DNA of 64,000 bases from Actinomadura violacea (GCF_017573465.1 NZ_JAGEPF010000027.1:97690-161689), one strand, 5' to 3'; positions 1 to 10,047 are shown, counted from the first letter of the stretch. Numbers and translations: made by a program. Notes: generated from the letters alone by a model not told the origin.

Positions 1-455
1 CCGCGCAGGCCCTGCACGAGCTGCGCGACCTCGTCCGCGGCATCCACCCGCCGGTGCTCGCCGACCGCGGCATCGTCGACGCGGTGAAGGCACTCGCGCT
101 CGACCACCCGCTGAAGACCGAGGTCACCGGTGACCTGCCGGCCCGCCCCGAGCCGCCGGTCGAGTCCGCCGCCTACTTCGCGGTGTCGGAGATCCTCACC
201 AACGCGGCCAAGCACTCCGGCGCGTCCCGCGTCTGGGTCGACCTGCGGTACGAGCGCGGCATGCTGCGCGTCACGGTCACCGACGACGGGCACGGCGGCG
301 CGTCCCTGGACAACGGCACGGGGCTGCGCGGGATCGAGCGGCGGATCGGTACATTCGACGGCGTCCTCGCCCTCAACTCCCCGGTGGGCGGACCGACCAT
401 CGTGACGCTGGAGCTGCCGTGCGCGTTGTCCTCGCCGAAGACCTCGCCCTCCTGA
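1..455 (+). CDS. Sensor histidine kinase, C-terminal part (NarL/DegS type), cut by window edge
   Basis: The frame is open from base 3 and runs off the left edge, so only about 150 C-terminal residues are visible. They begin at the end of the HisKA_3 dimerisation helix (ELRDLVRGIHPPVL is typical of this kinase class) and continue through a complete HATPase domain: the N-box SEILTNAAKHS, the ATP-lid glycines VTDDGHGGAS, and GTGLRGIERRIG. The stop at 453-455 lies inside the next gene, a LuxR-type response regulator, with 37 bp of overlap, so kinase and regulator are translationally coupled and almost certainly a cognate pair. The signal cannot be inferred because the sensor half lies outside the window. 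Confidence 0.93.
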   Translation, partial: AQALHELRDLVRGIHPPVLADRGIVDAVKALALDHPLKTEVTGDLPARPEPPVESAAYFAVSEILTNAAKHSGASRVWVDLRYERGMLRVTVTDDGHGGASLDNGTGLRGIERRIGTFDGVLALNSPVGGPTIVTLELPCALSSPKTSPS

Positions 456-1063
456 GGGAGGGGCTCGTCAGCCTCCTGGAGACGCACGGCTTCGAGATCG
501 CCGACGCCGTCGACAACGGGCCCTCGCTGCTGAAGGCACTCGTCGACCACCGCCCGGACGTGGCGGTGGTCGACGTGCGGCTGCCGCCGTCCTTCACCGA
601 CGAGGGCCTGCAGGCGGCGCTGGAGGCGCGCCGCCGCATCCCCGGCCTGCCGGTGCTGGTGCTGTCGCAGTACGTCGAGCAGCTGTACGCCCGCGAGCTG
701 CTCGCCGACGGCACCGGCGGCATCGGCTACCTGCTGAAGGACCGGGTGTTCGACACCGCCCAGTTCGTGGACGCGGTCCGCCGCGTCGCCGCCGGAGGCA
801 CCGCGATGGACCCCGAGGTGATCTCCCGGCTGCTCGCGAGCAGCACCCGAGACACCCCGCTGGGCCGGCTCACCCCGCGCGAGACCGAGGTGCTGGAGCT
901 GATGGCGCAGGGCCGCTCCAACGCGGCGATCGCCGAGCAGCTGGTGGTGACCGAGCGCGCCGTAACCAAGCACACCGCGAACATCTTCGCCAAGCTCGAC
1001 CTGCCGGTCACCGACGACACCAACCGCCGCGTCCTCGCGGTACTCGCGTATCTCAATCGCTAG
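419..1063 (+). CDS. NarL/LuxR-family response regulator
   Basis: A 214-residue protein with an N-terminal receiver domain (phosphoacceptor Asp52 in VAVVDVRLPP, acidic pocket AED near residue 8) and a C-terminal LuxR-type helix-turn-helix (LTPRETEVLELMAQGRSNAAIAEQL, residues about 155-180). The start is a GTG at 419 inside the upstream kinase gene, which fits translational coupling. It is expected to be phosphorylated by that kinase and to act as a dimeric DNA-binding activator. Its targets cannot be read from the sequence. The next gene starts 92 bp downstream on the same strand. Confidence 0.93.
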   Translation: MRVVLAEDLALLREGLVSLLETHGFEIADAVDNGPSLLKALVDHRPDVAVVDVRLPPSFTDEGLQAALEARRRIPGLPVLVLSQYVEQLYARELLADGTGGIGYLLKDRVFDTAQFVDAVRRVAAGGTAMDPEVISRLLASSTRDTPLGRLTPRETEVLELMAQGRSNAAIAEQLVVTERAVTKHTANIFAKLDLPVTDDTNRRVLAVLAYLNR

Positions 1064-1155
1064 GCCGCGCGCGGATTCGCCGCGTTCCGCGGACTATCCC
1101 GGGCCCCGCGCAGTGAAATAGGTTGCTCGGGCGAGGTGGCCCTTGGGAGGGCGCG

Positions 1156-2040
1156 ATGAAGGTGATCCTGGTCCTGCTCTGCCTGGCGATCGCCGGGCGC
1201 GAGCTGTACCTGGCGTTCGACCGCAGGCGCCGGGCGGGCGCGCCCGAGATCGCCGACATCCGCACCCAGCTCATCGCGCTCAAGGGCACCCGCGACGAGC
1301 TGGAGCACTTCCGCTCCGCGCAGCGCGAGCGGCTGGACCGGCTCACCGCCGACCGCACGGCGGAGCTGGAGCCGCTCGCCGCCGGCCAGGACCGGCTGAC
1401 CGCGTCGCTGCGCGAGACCGACGAGCGGATCGGCTCGCTGGTCGCGCAGATCAACGACCGGATGGTGCCGGAGGTCAACGAGCGGCTGAACTCCTACAAG
1501 GCCGCCCTCGAACGGCTCACCGCCGACGTCGCCGCGCTGCGCGGGCACCTGGTCGCGCGCCTCGACCAGGCCGTCGCCGCGTCGCTCGGCGCCGAGCCGG
1601 GAGACCTCGTCGCCGGGTCCCTCACCGCCGCGCCGGACGCGGCCCGCGCCGCGCTGTCCGCACCGTTCGAGCGGTTCCTCGAACGGTACGGGCTCTGGTG
1701 CGAGCTGGCGGACGGCGACCGCCGTTACCTGTCCGGCCGCAGCCCGCGCGGCCTGGAACGCGACTTCATCGAGCTGCTCGCCGCGCTGCGCCCCGGCCGC
1801 GGCGCCGCCACCGCCGAGGCGGCGGCGCTGCTCACCGCGCTGCGCGGCGCCGCGAAGGCCACCGTGCAGGTCGGGCCGCTGCTGATCGTCCGGACGTCCG
1901 GGGAGCTGCTGTGCGGGGTGCTGCCGCTCGCCGAGCTGCGCCTGCCGGAGACCGCCGGGCTGCTGGACGACCCGTCCCGCGCGTCCGCCCGCCTGCGCCG
2001 CCTCCCCGCCGCCCGGCTCCTCGACGCGTCCGCGGTCTAA
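1156..2040 (+). CDS. Membrane-anchored coiled-coil protein of unknown function
   Basis: I chose the ATG at 1156 over an upstream in-frame GTG/TTG-type start because GGGAGG lies at 1145-1150. The product is 294 residues: one N-terminal hydrophobic segment (VILVLLCLAIAG), a basic stretch, then a long Arg/Glu/Leu-rich region (about 30-135) with heptad character that should form a coiled coil, then an Ala/Leu/Arg-rich globular tail. I do not recognise the family; it superficially resembles RmuC or envelope-associated scaffold proteins but has no RmuC catalytic region. Its stop codon overlaps the stop of the convergent enoyl-CoA hydratase gene. Confidence 0.75.
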   Translation: MKVILVLLCLAIAGRELYLAFDRRRRAGAPEIADIRTQLIALKGTRDELEHFRSAQRERLDRLTADRTAELEPLAAGQDRLTASLRETDERIGSLVAQINDRMVPEVNERLNSYKAALERLTADVAALRGHLVARLDQAVAASLGAEPGDLVAGSLTAAPDAARAALSAPFERFLERYGLWCELADGDRRYLSGRSPRGLERDFIELLAALRPGRGAATAEAAALLTALRGAAKATVQVGPLLIVRTSGELLCGVLPLAELRLPETAGLLDDPSRASARLRRLPAARLLDASAV

Positions 2041-2807
2041 CGAGCGGGGCGGGAGGTCCAGGTGAAGCGCGGCGGGCGGCGTTCGAGGAAGGCGGCGATG
2101 CCCTCGGCGACCTCGCCGCGCGCCGCGACCTCCTCCAGCCAGACCCGGACCCGCTCCTCCACCGGCCCGTCCGCGGCGATGGCGTCCACGATGTCCTTGG
2201 TCGCCTGCTGGGTCAGCAGCGAGCGCGACGCGAGCGTCTCGGCGAACCCGGCGACCCGCGCCGGCAGGTCGTCGGCGATCTCGTTCAGCAGCCCGATCCG
2301 CAGCGCGTGCCCGGCGTCGACGAGGTCGGCCGAGTACAGCAGGTACTTCGCGGCGGACGGCCCGACCAGCCGGACGAGCCGCGCCGTCGCCGCCGCCGGG
2401 TACACGATGCCGAGCTTGGCGGGGGTGATCCCGAACCGGGCGCCCGGCGCCGCGAACCGCAGGTCGCAGGCCGCGGCGAGCTGGCAGCCGCCGCCGACGC
2501 AGAACCCCTCGATCGCGGCGAGCGTCGGCTTCGGGAACGCGGCGAGGGCCCGCTCGGCGACCGTCGACAGGTGCGAGTCGTCGTCGCGGTGGATGTCGGG
2601 CAGCTCGGAGATGTCCGCGCCCGCGCAGAAGTTGCCGCCCGCGCCGGTCAGCACCACGACGCGGACGCCCGGATCGGCCTCCAGGCCGTCCAGGACGCCG
2701 GGGAGGGCCCGCCACATGTCCGCCGACATGGCGTTCCGCTTCTCCGGGCGGTCGATGGTGATCGTCCCCACCCCGCCCGCGACCTCGCACCGCAACCCGC
2801 CGCCCAT
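2037..2807 (-). CDS. Enoyl-CoA hydratase/isomerase (crotonase) family protein
   Basis: A 256-residue crotonase-fold enzyme. The start is ATG at 2807 because AGGGAGG sits just upstream and the sequence MGGGLRCEVAGGVGTITIDRP is a normal crotonase N-terminus; the open frame continues upstream but is not protein-like. Diagnostic segments are RPEKRNAMS (CoA binding), the oxyanion-hole stretch GAGGNFCAGADI and AIEGFCVGGGCQLAAACDLRFA, and GITPAKLGI. Family members hydrate or isomerise enoyl-CoA thioesters in fatty or aromatic acid degradation; the substrate cannot be assigned. It is a single gene, convergent with the coiled-coil gene and divergent from the PPDK-like gene. Confidence 0.92.
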   Translation of the reverse strand: MGGGLRCEVAGGVGTITIDRPEKRNAMSADMWRALPGVLDGLEADPGVRVVVLTGAGGNFCAGADISELPDIHRDDDSHLSTVAERALAAFPKPTLAAIEGFCVGGGCQLAAACDLRFAAPGARFGITPAKLGIVYPAAATARLVRLVGPSAAKYLLYSADLVDAGHALRIGLLNEIADDLPARVAGFAETLASRSLLTQQATKDIVDAIAADGPVEERVRVWLEEVAARGEVAEGIAAFLERRPPRFTWTSRPAR

Positions 2808-2973
2808 GGTCCTCCCTACCGCTCCACCAGCGGGATCATCGTACGTACCCGGCATGCCGGACGCTCCTCCGCCCCGAGCACGACGCGGCCGCCCGAGGAT
2901 GGTCCCTCCGGATGGATTAGGGACGGTCCCCGTGAGGGAGGAATTCTGGGGACGCCCGCCGGATTCTAGACAT

Positions 2974-3768
2974 ATGAGCGGTCTCCGACCCGAAACGGAG
3001 CTCGTGGTGCAGCAGAGCGCACACGCCTTCTGGACGATCAACCTGGACGACCCCCTCGCCGCCGCGCCCGACATGGCCGGCGCGAAGGCGTCCGACCTGG
3101 CGCGCGCGGTGCGCCATGGGCTTCCGGTGCCGCCGGGGTTCGTGATCCCGGTGCAGTGCTTCCCCCGCGGGGAGCGCTACCGCAACACGGGCGAGCTGCG
3201 GAAGGCGTGGGCCCGCCTCAGCGGGAACGGCGCCCGGGCGCTCGCGGTCCGGTCCTCCTCGACGCACGAGGAGGGCGCGCGGGGCCGGTACGTGTCCGCG
3301 CTGGACGTGAAGGGGTGGCCCGAGTTCCTCAAGGCCGTGACGGGCGTGGTGGCGTCCGCGACCGGGCCCGCGACCACGGCGATCCTCGTCCAGCCGCAGC
3401 TGGACCTGGTGTCGGGCGGCGTGCTGTTCGGCGCGGACCCGCTGGAGGGCCGCACCGACCGGGTGATCGTGTCGGCCGCGCTCGGCGGCCCGTCCGCGCT
3501 GCGCGACAGCCAGGCCGCGACGCATTACGCGCTCAACCGGCGCGGCAAGGTCGTCAGCGTGGAACGCGACGGCGGGGCGCCGCCGGAGGAGCCGCTCACC
3601 CGGCCGCAGCTGCGGACGCTGGTGAAGCTGGCGGCGCGGGCCGCGGCGCTGTTCGGCGGCCCGCAGGAGATCGAGTTCGGGTTCGACCGGGAGGACGCCG
3701 TGTGGCTCCTCCAGACGCGCCCGCTGTCGTCCCTGACGCTGCCCCGCGCCCGCCGCCCCGCCAGCTGA
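2974..3768 (+). CDS. Stand-alone PEP/pyruvate-binding (PPDK N-terminal, ATP-grasp) domain protein
   Basis: The 264 residues match the ATP-binding domain of PEP synthase, PPDK and rifampin phosphotransferase: GLPVPPGFVIP, ALAVRSSSTHEEG, LVQPQLDLVSGGVLFGADP, and a terminal QEIEFGFDREDAVWLLQTRPL. The phosphohistidine and PEP/pyruvate domains that normally follow are absent, and the frame ends right after the ATP-binding domain, so this is a one-domain relative and not a full dikinase. Start: ATG at 2974, although an in-frame GTG at 2932 is also possible; the only purine-rich SD-like stretch (2935-2941) is too far from the ATG. Function unknown; it may phosphorylate a small molecule or only bind nucleotide. 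Confidence 0.82.
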   Translation: MSGLRPETELVVQQSAHAFWTINLDDPLAAAPDMAGAKASDLARAVRHGLPVPPGFVIPVQCFPRGERYRNTGELRKAWARLSGNGARALAVRSSSTHEEGARGRYVSALDVKGWPEFLKAVTGVVASATGPATTAILVQPQLDLVSGGVLFGADPLEGRTDRVIVSAALGGPSALRDSQAATHYALNRRGKVVSVERDGGAPPEEPLTRPQLRTLVKLAARAAALFGGPQEIEFGFDREDAVWLLQTRPLSSLTLPRARRPAS

Positions 3769-3897
3769 CCCGCCGGGCGGGGAGTGGCCGGACGCGGCCG
3801 GGATCCGGCGGAACCGCCCCTGCGGCGCGCGAGTCGAAGGTGACCGTAAGCGTCGTAGGGGTGCGAGTCGGGCATCCGTGGGCCGGGGAGTCGGAAC

Positions 3898-4728
3898 GTG
3901 CGGGAACGCCGCCTGATCACGCGCATCGCCGTCGGCGGCGGGGCCGCGGTACTCGCCGTCGCGATGGCCGGCTGCGGGACCGGCACGCCCCGCGCGCCGC
4001 GTCCGAAGCCGGCCGCGCGGGCCGCGCCGGTCTCCGCGAACTGGCCGCTGAAGTGCGACGACCCGCAGGGCGACGTGACGGCGCACGGGTCCCCGAACCC
4101 GGCGCCGCCCGGCAGCGACCTGACGTCGGTGGCGTGGGAGCGCCGGCCGGACATCCTCCGGGTGGCGTTCACGACGGCCGGGCCGCCCGGCTCCACCGGG
4201 TCCGGGAGCGCCACCTACACCACGGTGATCCGCGACGGGTCGCGCACGTCCCAGGTCGACGCGACCTTCGCCGGCGGCCAGTGGCGCGTCAGCGGCGGCC
4301 CGGACGGCAAGGAGCTCGGCTCCGGCACGTCCCTCAACGGCGACACGGTCATGGTGAGCCTGCCCGGCCGGGTGCCCGCCGACCACGGCACGATCGACGT
4401 CGGCAAGAAGCTGGACGTGTCCGCGTCGTCGCAGGTCAAGGTCGGTGAGGGCGTGTACGAGGACGCCGGGTGCAGCGCCTCGGCGCCGCGGGGCGGCGGG
4501 CCGCGGCACTACCTGGCCTTCCCGATCGAGCGCGACACCCCGACCCCGTGGCGGACGACGCCGCGCTGGAAGACCACGAAGACCAAGCGGCCCACCTCGT
4601 ACCCGACGACGCGTCCGACCACGCACCCGGCCGAGGAGCCCACGCACACGAGCACGCCGGCGCCGCGCCCCACCCACCGGACCACGACCCGGCCCCGGCC
4701 GCCGTCCAAGCCCAGAACGCATCGGTGA
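3898..4728 (+). CDS. Putative lipoprotein with Thr/Pro-rich tail
   Basis: A 276-residue exported protein with a GTG start. The N-terminus has basic residues, a hydrophobic segment and a lipobox (LAVAMAGC, lipidated Cys26), so it should be anchored to the outer face of the membrane. A globular part of about 180 residues follows, including two cysteines (C in LKCDD and in DAGCS) that could form a disulfide. The last 60 residues are a low-complexity Thr/Pro/Arg/Lys region that probably spans or binds the cell wall. No known domain is recognised. It precedes the rho gene by about 300 bp on the same strand. Confidence 0.85.
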   Translation: MRERRLITRIAVGGGAAVLAVAMAGCGTGTPRAPRPKPAARAAPVSANWPLKCDDPQGDVTAHGSPNPAPPGSDLTSVAWERRPDILRVAFTTAGPPGSTGSGSATYTTVIRDGSRTSQVDATFAGGQWRVSGGPDGKELGSGTSLNGDTVMVSLPGRVPADHGTIDVGKKLDVSASSQVKVGEGVYEDAGCSASAPRGGGPRHYLAFPIERDTPTPWRTTPRWKTTKTKRPTSYPTTRPTTHPAEEPTHTSTPAPRPTHRTTTRPRPPSKPRTHR

Positions 4729-5030
4729 CCTTGGGGAATGCGCGAACGGCCTCCGGTGCTGTACTGTCAAGGCAGCGCCTTTGATGTCCCGCCTTCCGCG
4801 GTTGAGGCGCCTTCTTCCCCGCCCGGGCCATCTGAGCGCCCGGTGATCCCCCGTCCGGACGCACCGACGAGCGTCCCGGACCGTCGCACAAGGGAGCCGA
4901 CGTCAGCCCGGTGAACCGAGCTGCATTTCTCGCATTCTCCTCGCGTACGAGCCGCGGGTTCCGCCGCCGTACGCGGGGTTCGACTCCAGGGGGCGCGGCG
5001 CTTTCCGCGCCGCCCTGAGAAGGGACCCGT
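4729..5030 (+). promoter_or_regulatory. Long leader of the rho gene with hairpins
   Basis: The 302 bases hold no gene. TACTGT at 4762-4767 is a plausible -10 element, but no well-spaced -35 is visible. Two inverted repeats follow: CGCGTACG at 4942-4949 pairs with CGTACGCG at 4968-4975, and GGCGCGG at 4992-4998 pairs with CCGCGCC at 5005-5011. The second hairpin lies directly before the SD GAGAAGGGA (5017-5025). Rho genes are commonly autoregulated through their leaders, so this structured leader may do that; this is inference. Confidence 0.4.
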
Positions 5031-6272
<1,242 letters not shown>

Positions 6273-6277
6273 CCTTT

Positions 6278-6299
6278 CCGCCGCACGGCTTTCCGGCGG
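6278..6299. terminator. Hairpin between convergent rho and kinase genes
   Basis: CCGCCG at 6278-6283 pairs with CGGCGG at 6294-6299 across a 10-nt loop, in the 27-bp gap between the rho stop and the stop of the convergent kinase gene. No long T-run follows, as is usual for actinomycete terminators. Confidence 0.5.
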
Positions 6300-7838
6300 T
6301 CAGCCCTTCTGTGACTTGAACGTTCTGAGGACGCGGTCGTAGAGCCGCTGCCCCGGCGTCCAATGCGGTTCGGGAGCGTGGAAACAGAATTCGTATCCCG
6401 CGGCGCGGCTGCACAGCACATGCTCCCCGCCCGCGCGCGCGCCGCTTTCACCGCCGCCATGCCCGCCGTTCCAGACGAACTCCCATTCCGCCGCGTTCTC
6501 GCCGAGTTCCGGCGCGGCCTCCAGCCGCAGCCGCCGGTACCCGGGATAAAGGCGTCCGGCCTCGGCTCTGCGCTCGGCGGCGCGCAGCCCGTCCAGCGGC
6601 GCGCCCGGCGCCGGAGAGATGCGCAGCCCCCGCCCGGACGCCTGGTCGTCCCATTCCATGACGTCGTCGCGCCGCTCGCTCTGCCAGCCCGCCGGGACGC
6701 GCACCGAGTAGGCGCCCGCCTCGGTGTACTTCACCATCTTCGCCTCGACGCCGGCGGCCGGGCGCAGCGCCACCGAGTCGCTCTTGCCGACGGAGTTCCA
6801 CCGCGCCGTCCACGTCCCGACCCCCACCGCGACCGCCGCGAGGACCGCGACGCTCAGCACGGCGCCGGGCCGCAGCCGCCGCCCGACCCGCACCGGGACC
6901 CGCAGCGTCCGCCGGACGCGGGCCGCCCGGTCCGGCACCGGCCCGCGCGGCCGGGACGGGGCGGTGAGCACGGCGGCGGTCGCGCCCGCCGGTTCGGCGT
7001 CGGCGACCTCCTGCAGCATGCGGGCGGCCGCCTCCGCCGACAGCCGGTCCTCGGGACGCTCCCGCAGCAGCCCCTCGATGACCGGCCCGAGCGCCCCCGC
7101 CCGGACGGGCCGCGGGTAGTCGCCGAGCAGCACCGCGACCATCGACGCGAGCGCGTGGCAGCGCAGGAACGGCGAGAACCCCTCGACCGCCGTGTAGAGC
7201 GTCGCGCCGAGCGACCACAGGTCGGACGCCTCGACGCTCGGCAGCCCGTGCACCCGTTCGGGCGCGAGGTAGGCGGGCGACCCCTCGATGCCCGCCGCCA
7301 TCGTCTCCGCCTGGAGCATCCCGCCGGGGTCGCGGCGCTGGTCGGTGTGCAGCGCGAGGCCGAAGTCGGTGAGCAGGACGCGGCCGTCGTCGCAGACCAG
7401 GACGTTGCTCGGCTTCACGTCGCGGTGCAGGATGCCGGCCGTGTGCGCGGCGCGCAGCACCGACAGCACCGCCGCGCCGATCTGCGCCGTCCGCCGCACC
7501 CCGAGCGGGCCGCTCTCGCCGACCAGCCGGTTCAGCGAGCACGACGGCAGGAACTCCATGACGATCCACGGCCGGCCGCCCTCGACGAGGACGTCGTGGA
7601 CGGCGGCGACGCCGGGATGGCGGAGCGCGGCGGTCGCCCGCGCCTCGGCGAGCAGCCTCCGGCACAACGCCCGGCGCTCGGTCTCGGTGATGCGGCCGGG
7701 CAGCCGCACCTCCTTGACCGCGACGTCCCGGTCGAGGGTCTCGTCGTAGGCGCGCCAGACGGTGCCCATGCCGCCGCGGCCGACCACGGAGAGCAGCCGG
7801 TACCGCCGTGCGAGCGGTTTCGGCCGGTCCCCGTCCAT
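6300..7838 (-). CDS. Membrane Ser/Thr protein kinase (PknB/Hanks type)
   Basis: About 512 residues from the ATG at 7838; an in-frame GTG at 7871 would add 11 residues and neither start has a convincing SD. The N-terminal kinase domain is complete: glycine loop GRGGMGTVWRAYD, lysine in VAVKEV, HRDVKPSN catalytic loop, DFGLAL, activation segment ending SPAYLAPER, and the DLWSLGATLY helix. A juxtamembrane basic region leads to one membrane segment (VLSVAVLAAVAVGVGTW). About 150 extracellular residues follow with no PASTA repeats; they have Trp-rich, lipoprotein-like character and two nearby cysteines. It should phosphorylate cytoplasmic targets in response to an outside cue. Convergent with rho. 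Confidence 0.92.
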   Translation of the reverse strand: MDGDRPKPLARRYRLLSVVGRGGMGTVWRAYDETLDRDVAVKEVRLPGRITETERRALCRRLLAEARATAALRHPGVAAVHDVLVEGGRPWIVMEFLPSCSLNRLVGESGPLGVRRTAQIGAAVLSVLRAAHTAGILHRDVKPSNVLVCDDGRVLLTDFGLALHTDQRRDPGGMLQAETMAAGIEGSPAYLAPERVHGLPSVEASDLWSLGATLYTAVEGFSPFLRCHALASMVAVLLGDYPRPVRAGALGPVIEGLLRERPEDRLSAEAAARMLQEVADAEPAGATAAVLTAPSRPRGPVPDRAARVRRTLRVPVRVGRRLRPGAVLSVAVLAAVAVGVGTWTARWNSVGKSDSVALRPAAGVEAKMVKYTEAGAYSVRVPAGWQSERRDDVMEWDDQASGRGLRISPAPGAPLDGLRAAERRAEAGRLYPGYRRLRLEAAPELGENAAEWEFVWNGGHGGGESGARAGGEHVLCSRAAGYEFCFHAPEPHWTPGQRLYDRVLRTFKSQKG

Positions 7839-7955
7839 GGGGTGGTTATGCGCCCGGAATCGCCGCCGCACGCCCCCGCGCCATCAATTCTTTCTTGACC
7901 GCGCCCCGGCGCGCCGCTGGTTGCGGAATCCGCGTTTCCCCAGGTCGTCGGCTTG

Positions 7956-9530
7956 TCAGGCGAAGACGGACTTGGCCCACTTGTAGTCGGACTTGCCGAC
8001 GGCGGTGCGCTGCACCTCGTCGACCACCTTCAGCTCGCGCGGCAGCTTGTAGCCGGCGAGGCGGCCGCGGCAGTGCTCGGTCAGCTCCTCCAGGGTGACC
8101 GCCGCGCCGGGGCGCGGCGCGACGACGGCGGCGACGCGCTGCCCGAACCGCTCGTCCGGCAGGCCCACCACGACGACGTCGTAGACGTCCGGGTGGTCCT
8201 TCAGCGCGACCTCGACCTCCTCCGGGTAGACCTTCTCGCCGCCGGTGTTGATCATGAGGGAGCCGCGGCCGAGGAGGGTGATCGTGCCGTCCTCCTCCAG
8301 GCTCGCGAAGTCGCCGGGGATCGACCAGCGGGTGCCGCCGGCGTCGGTGAAGAACGTCGACGCGGTCTTCGCCGGGTCGTTGTAGTAGCCGATCGGGATG
8401 TTGCCGCTGCGGGCGAGCTTCCCGATCTGGCCGGGCGCGACCACCTTCAGGTCGTCGTCCAGGACGGTGATGCCCGGCCGCATCATGAACCGGGCGGTGC
8501 CCTCCTTGGCGTCCACGGACGGCCCGCACGCCCCGGTCTCGGACGCGCCGTAGTTGTCGAGGAACATGATGTTCGGCAGATGCTCGCGCAGCGCCGACTT
8601 GGCGCCCTCGGTCAGCGGCGCGCCGCCGGACGCGATCGCCATCAGCGACGAGGTGTCGTACTCGCCGGTCGCGACGGCCTTGGCGACCGGCCGCGCCATC
8701 ACGTCCCCGACCAGCATCATCACGTTCGCCTGCTCCTCGGCGAGCAGCGTCAGCGCCGTGCCCGCGTCGAACGCGTGGTCGGTGTAGAGGACGACCTTCG
8801 CGCCGCTGAACAGGCCCATGAACGCGACCCACTGGCCGGCGCCGTGCATGACCGGCGCGCAGTCGAGCACGGCCATCGGCGGCTGCTCGGCGTTCGCGGC
8901 GATCGCCTCGGGGCTGGTGATGGGGTCGCCGAGGACGTTCCCGCCGCCGAGCGCGCCGAAGAAGATGTCCTCGCAGCGCCACTCGACGCCCTTGGGGTAG
9001 CCGGTGGTGCCGCCGGTGTACATGATGTAGCGGTCGTCGCTGGAGCGCTCCGGGAAGCCGTCGCCGGACGCGGCGGCCGCGAGCGCGTCCTCGTACCGGA
9101 CGGCGTCCGGGATGTCCGCGGACGACCCGTCCTCCAGCACGACGACGTGCCGCAGCTTCGGCAGGTCGCCGCGGATCTCCTCGACCTTCTCCAGCAGCGA
9201 CCGCTCCCCGATGAGCGCGACGGAGTCGGAGTCGGAGAGCACGTGGTGCAGCTCGCCGGCGACGTACCGGTAGTTCACCGGGACCGGCACGGCGCGGACC
9301 TTGAACGCGCCGATCATCGCCTCGACCCACTCCGCGCGGTTGTAGGCGAGGATCGCGACGTGCTCACCGGGCCGGACCCCCGCGCCGGCCAGGTGGTGGC
9401 CGACCCGGCTCGCCCGCTCGTCGAGCTGCGCGTAGGTGCGCCGCTCGGGGCCGGCGACGAGGGCGGGGCGCTCGGGCCCCGCGGCCGCCAGGATCTCGAG
9501 CAGATCGGCCAGGTTGTAGCTGCGCGCCAT
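7956..9530 (-). CDS. Acyl-CoA synthetase, FadD19-like (steroid/branched acyl type)
   Basis: A 524-residue ANL-superfamily ligase. The ATP loop is YTGGTTGYPKG, followed by VEWRCEDIFFGALGGGN, GASETG, GYYNDPAKTASTF, SIPGDFASLEEDGTITLLGRGS and NTGGEKVYPEEVE, with the C-terminal lysine region VGKSDYKWAK. The whole pattern, including the two-glycine YTGGTTG loop and the KWAK end, closely recalls mycobacterial FadD19 and FadD3-type ligases, which activate cholesterol side-chain intermediates. The reaction is acid + ATP + CoA to acyl-CoA. Start is ATG at 9530 with GAGGA upstream. No steroid genes lie nearby, so the substrate is uncertain. It lacks the FAAL-specific features of the ligase at 57.6 kb. 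Confidence 0.92.
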   Translation of the reverse strand: MARSYNLADLLEILAAAGPERPALVAGPERRTYAQLDERASRVGHHLAGAGVRPGEHVAILAYNRAEWVEAMIGAFKVRAVPVPVNYRYVAGELHHVLSDSDSVALIGERSLLEKVEEIRGDLPKLRHVVVLEDGSSADIPDAVRYEDALAAAASGDGFPERSSDDRYIMYTGGTTGYPKGVEWRCEDIFFGALGGGNVLGDPITSPEAIAANAEQPPMAVLDCAPVMHGAGQWVAFMGLFSGAKVVLYTDHAFDAGTALTLLAEEQANVMMLVGDVMARPVAKAVATGEYDTSSLMAIASGGAPLTEGAKSALREHLPNIMFLDNYGASETGACGPSVDAKEGTARFMMRPGITVLDDDLKVVAPGQIGKLARSGNIPIGYYNDPAKTASTFFTDAGGTRWSIPGDFASLEEDGTITLLGRGSLMINTGGEKVYPEEVEVALKDHPDVYDVVVVGLPDERFGQRVAAVVAPRPGAAVTLEELTEHCRGRLAGYKLPRELKVVDEVQRTAVGKSDYKWAKSVFA

Positions 9531-10047
9531 GCCACGTCCTCGTCGGGTCGGGGTGGGTGGGACCGCCTCCGATCATCCTCGGCGACCGGTGATCGGCTCA
9601 ATGGCTGTTGTCATCGAGTCCAATGAGTTCGGTCACACGGTGCCGTTTCCCTCGGCGCGGCAGCGGAACACGGGTCGGCCTGGTCGGACGGCGGGCTCTG
9701 CACCGCGACGTACAGGGACTTACCCTCAGGGGATACGGTCAGCCCCTCGAAGCCACGGTTCTCAGTCCTCTTGTCGAGGATTGAAGGCGGCACCGCCTTC
9801 ACTGGGTAACCGGGACGGCCCGTCCACCCCTGCGGAACGCAGCCCGGCGGCCGGCGGCCTTGTAAGGAAATGAGCGATCGGTCACAGCCGGGACCGTGGG
9901 CCCGCGGGCGTCCGGCCCATGATCCCCAGGTGAAGGGCGGGATCCGCGCGGGAGCCGGATCCGGCCACGCCGCGGGCTTCTTACACCGGTCTTATCTGGG
10001 TACCGGCATGCTTGGCCGTAACGATTTCGTATCAGACGGGGGTCGTG
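9531..10047. other. Non-coding stretch with a gene relic between fadD-like gene and sigE
   Basis: Of these 517 bases, about 140 (9671-9811, minus strand) hold the phytase-like relic listed separately. The rest shows no convincing coding region. 9812-10047 should contain the sigma-factor promoter, but I could not assign -35 and -10 elements with confidence. Confidence 0.6.
9671..9811 (-). pseudogene. Relic of an esterase-like/phytase-like exported protein
   Basis: Reading the minus strand down from about 9811 gives GYPVKAVPPSILDKRTENRG followed by FEGLTVSPEGKSLYVAVQS. This is the signature of the actinomycete 'esterase-like activity of phytase' beta-propeller family, where NRGFEGLTVSPDG and LYVAVQSP are conserved. 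Homology stops abruptly after SPPSDQADP and there is no coherent frame upstream, so only some 45 codons of a protein of several hundred residues remain. It is a degraded fragment, or a scar left by recombination, between the FadD19-like gene and sigE. Confidence 0.7.

Noticed and set aside
1060..2790. Open frame of 576 codons on the minus strand across two genes
   Set aside because: It spans the coiled-coil gene and the crotonase gene in a shifted frame and is very rich in Arg and Gly.
4729..5030. Riboswitch in the rho leader
   Set aside because: Hairpins exist but no conserved ligand-binding core that I recognise.
7956..9530. Treating the acyl-CoA synthetase as part of the lipid cluster
   Set aside because: It is 33 kb away, resembles FadD19 rather than FAALs, and lacks the shared operator.
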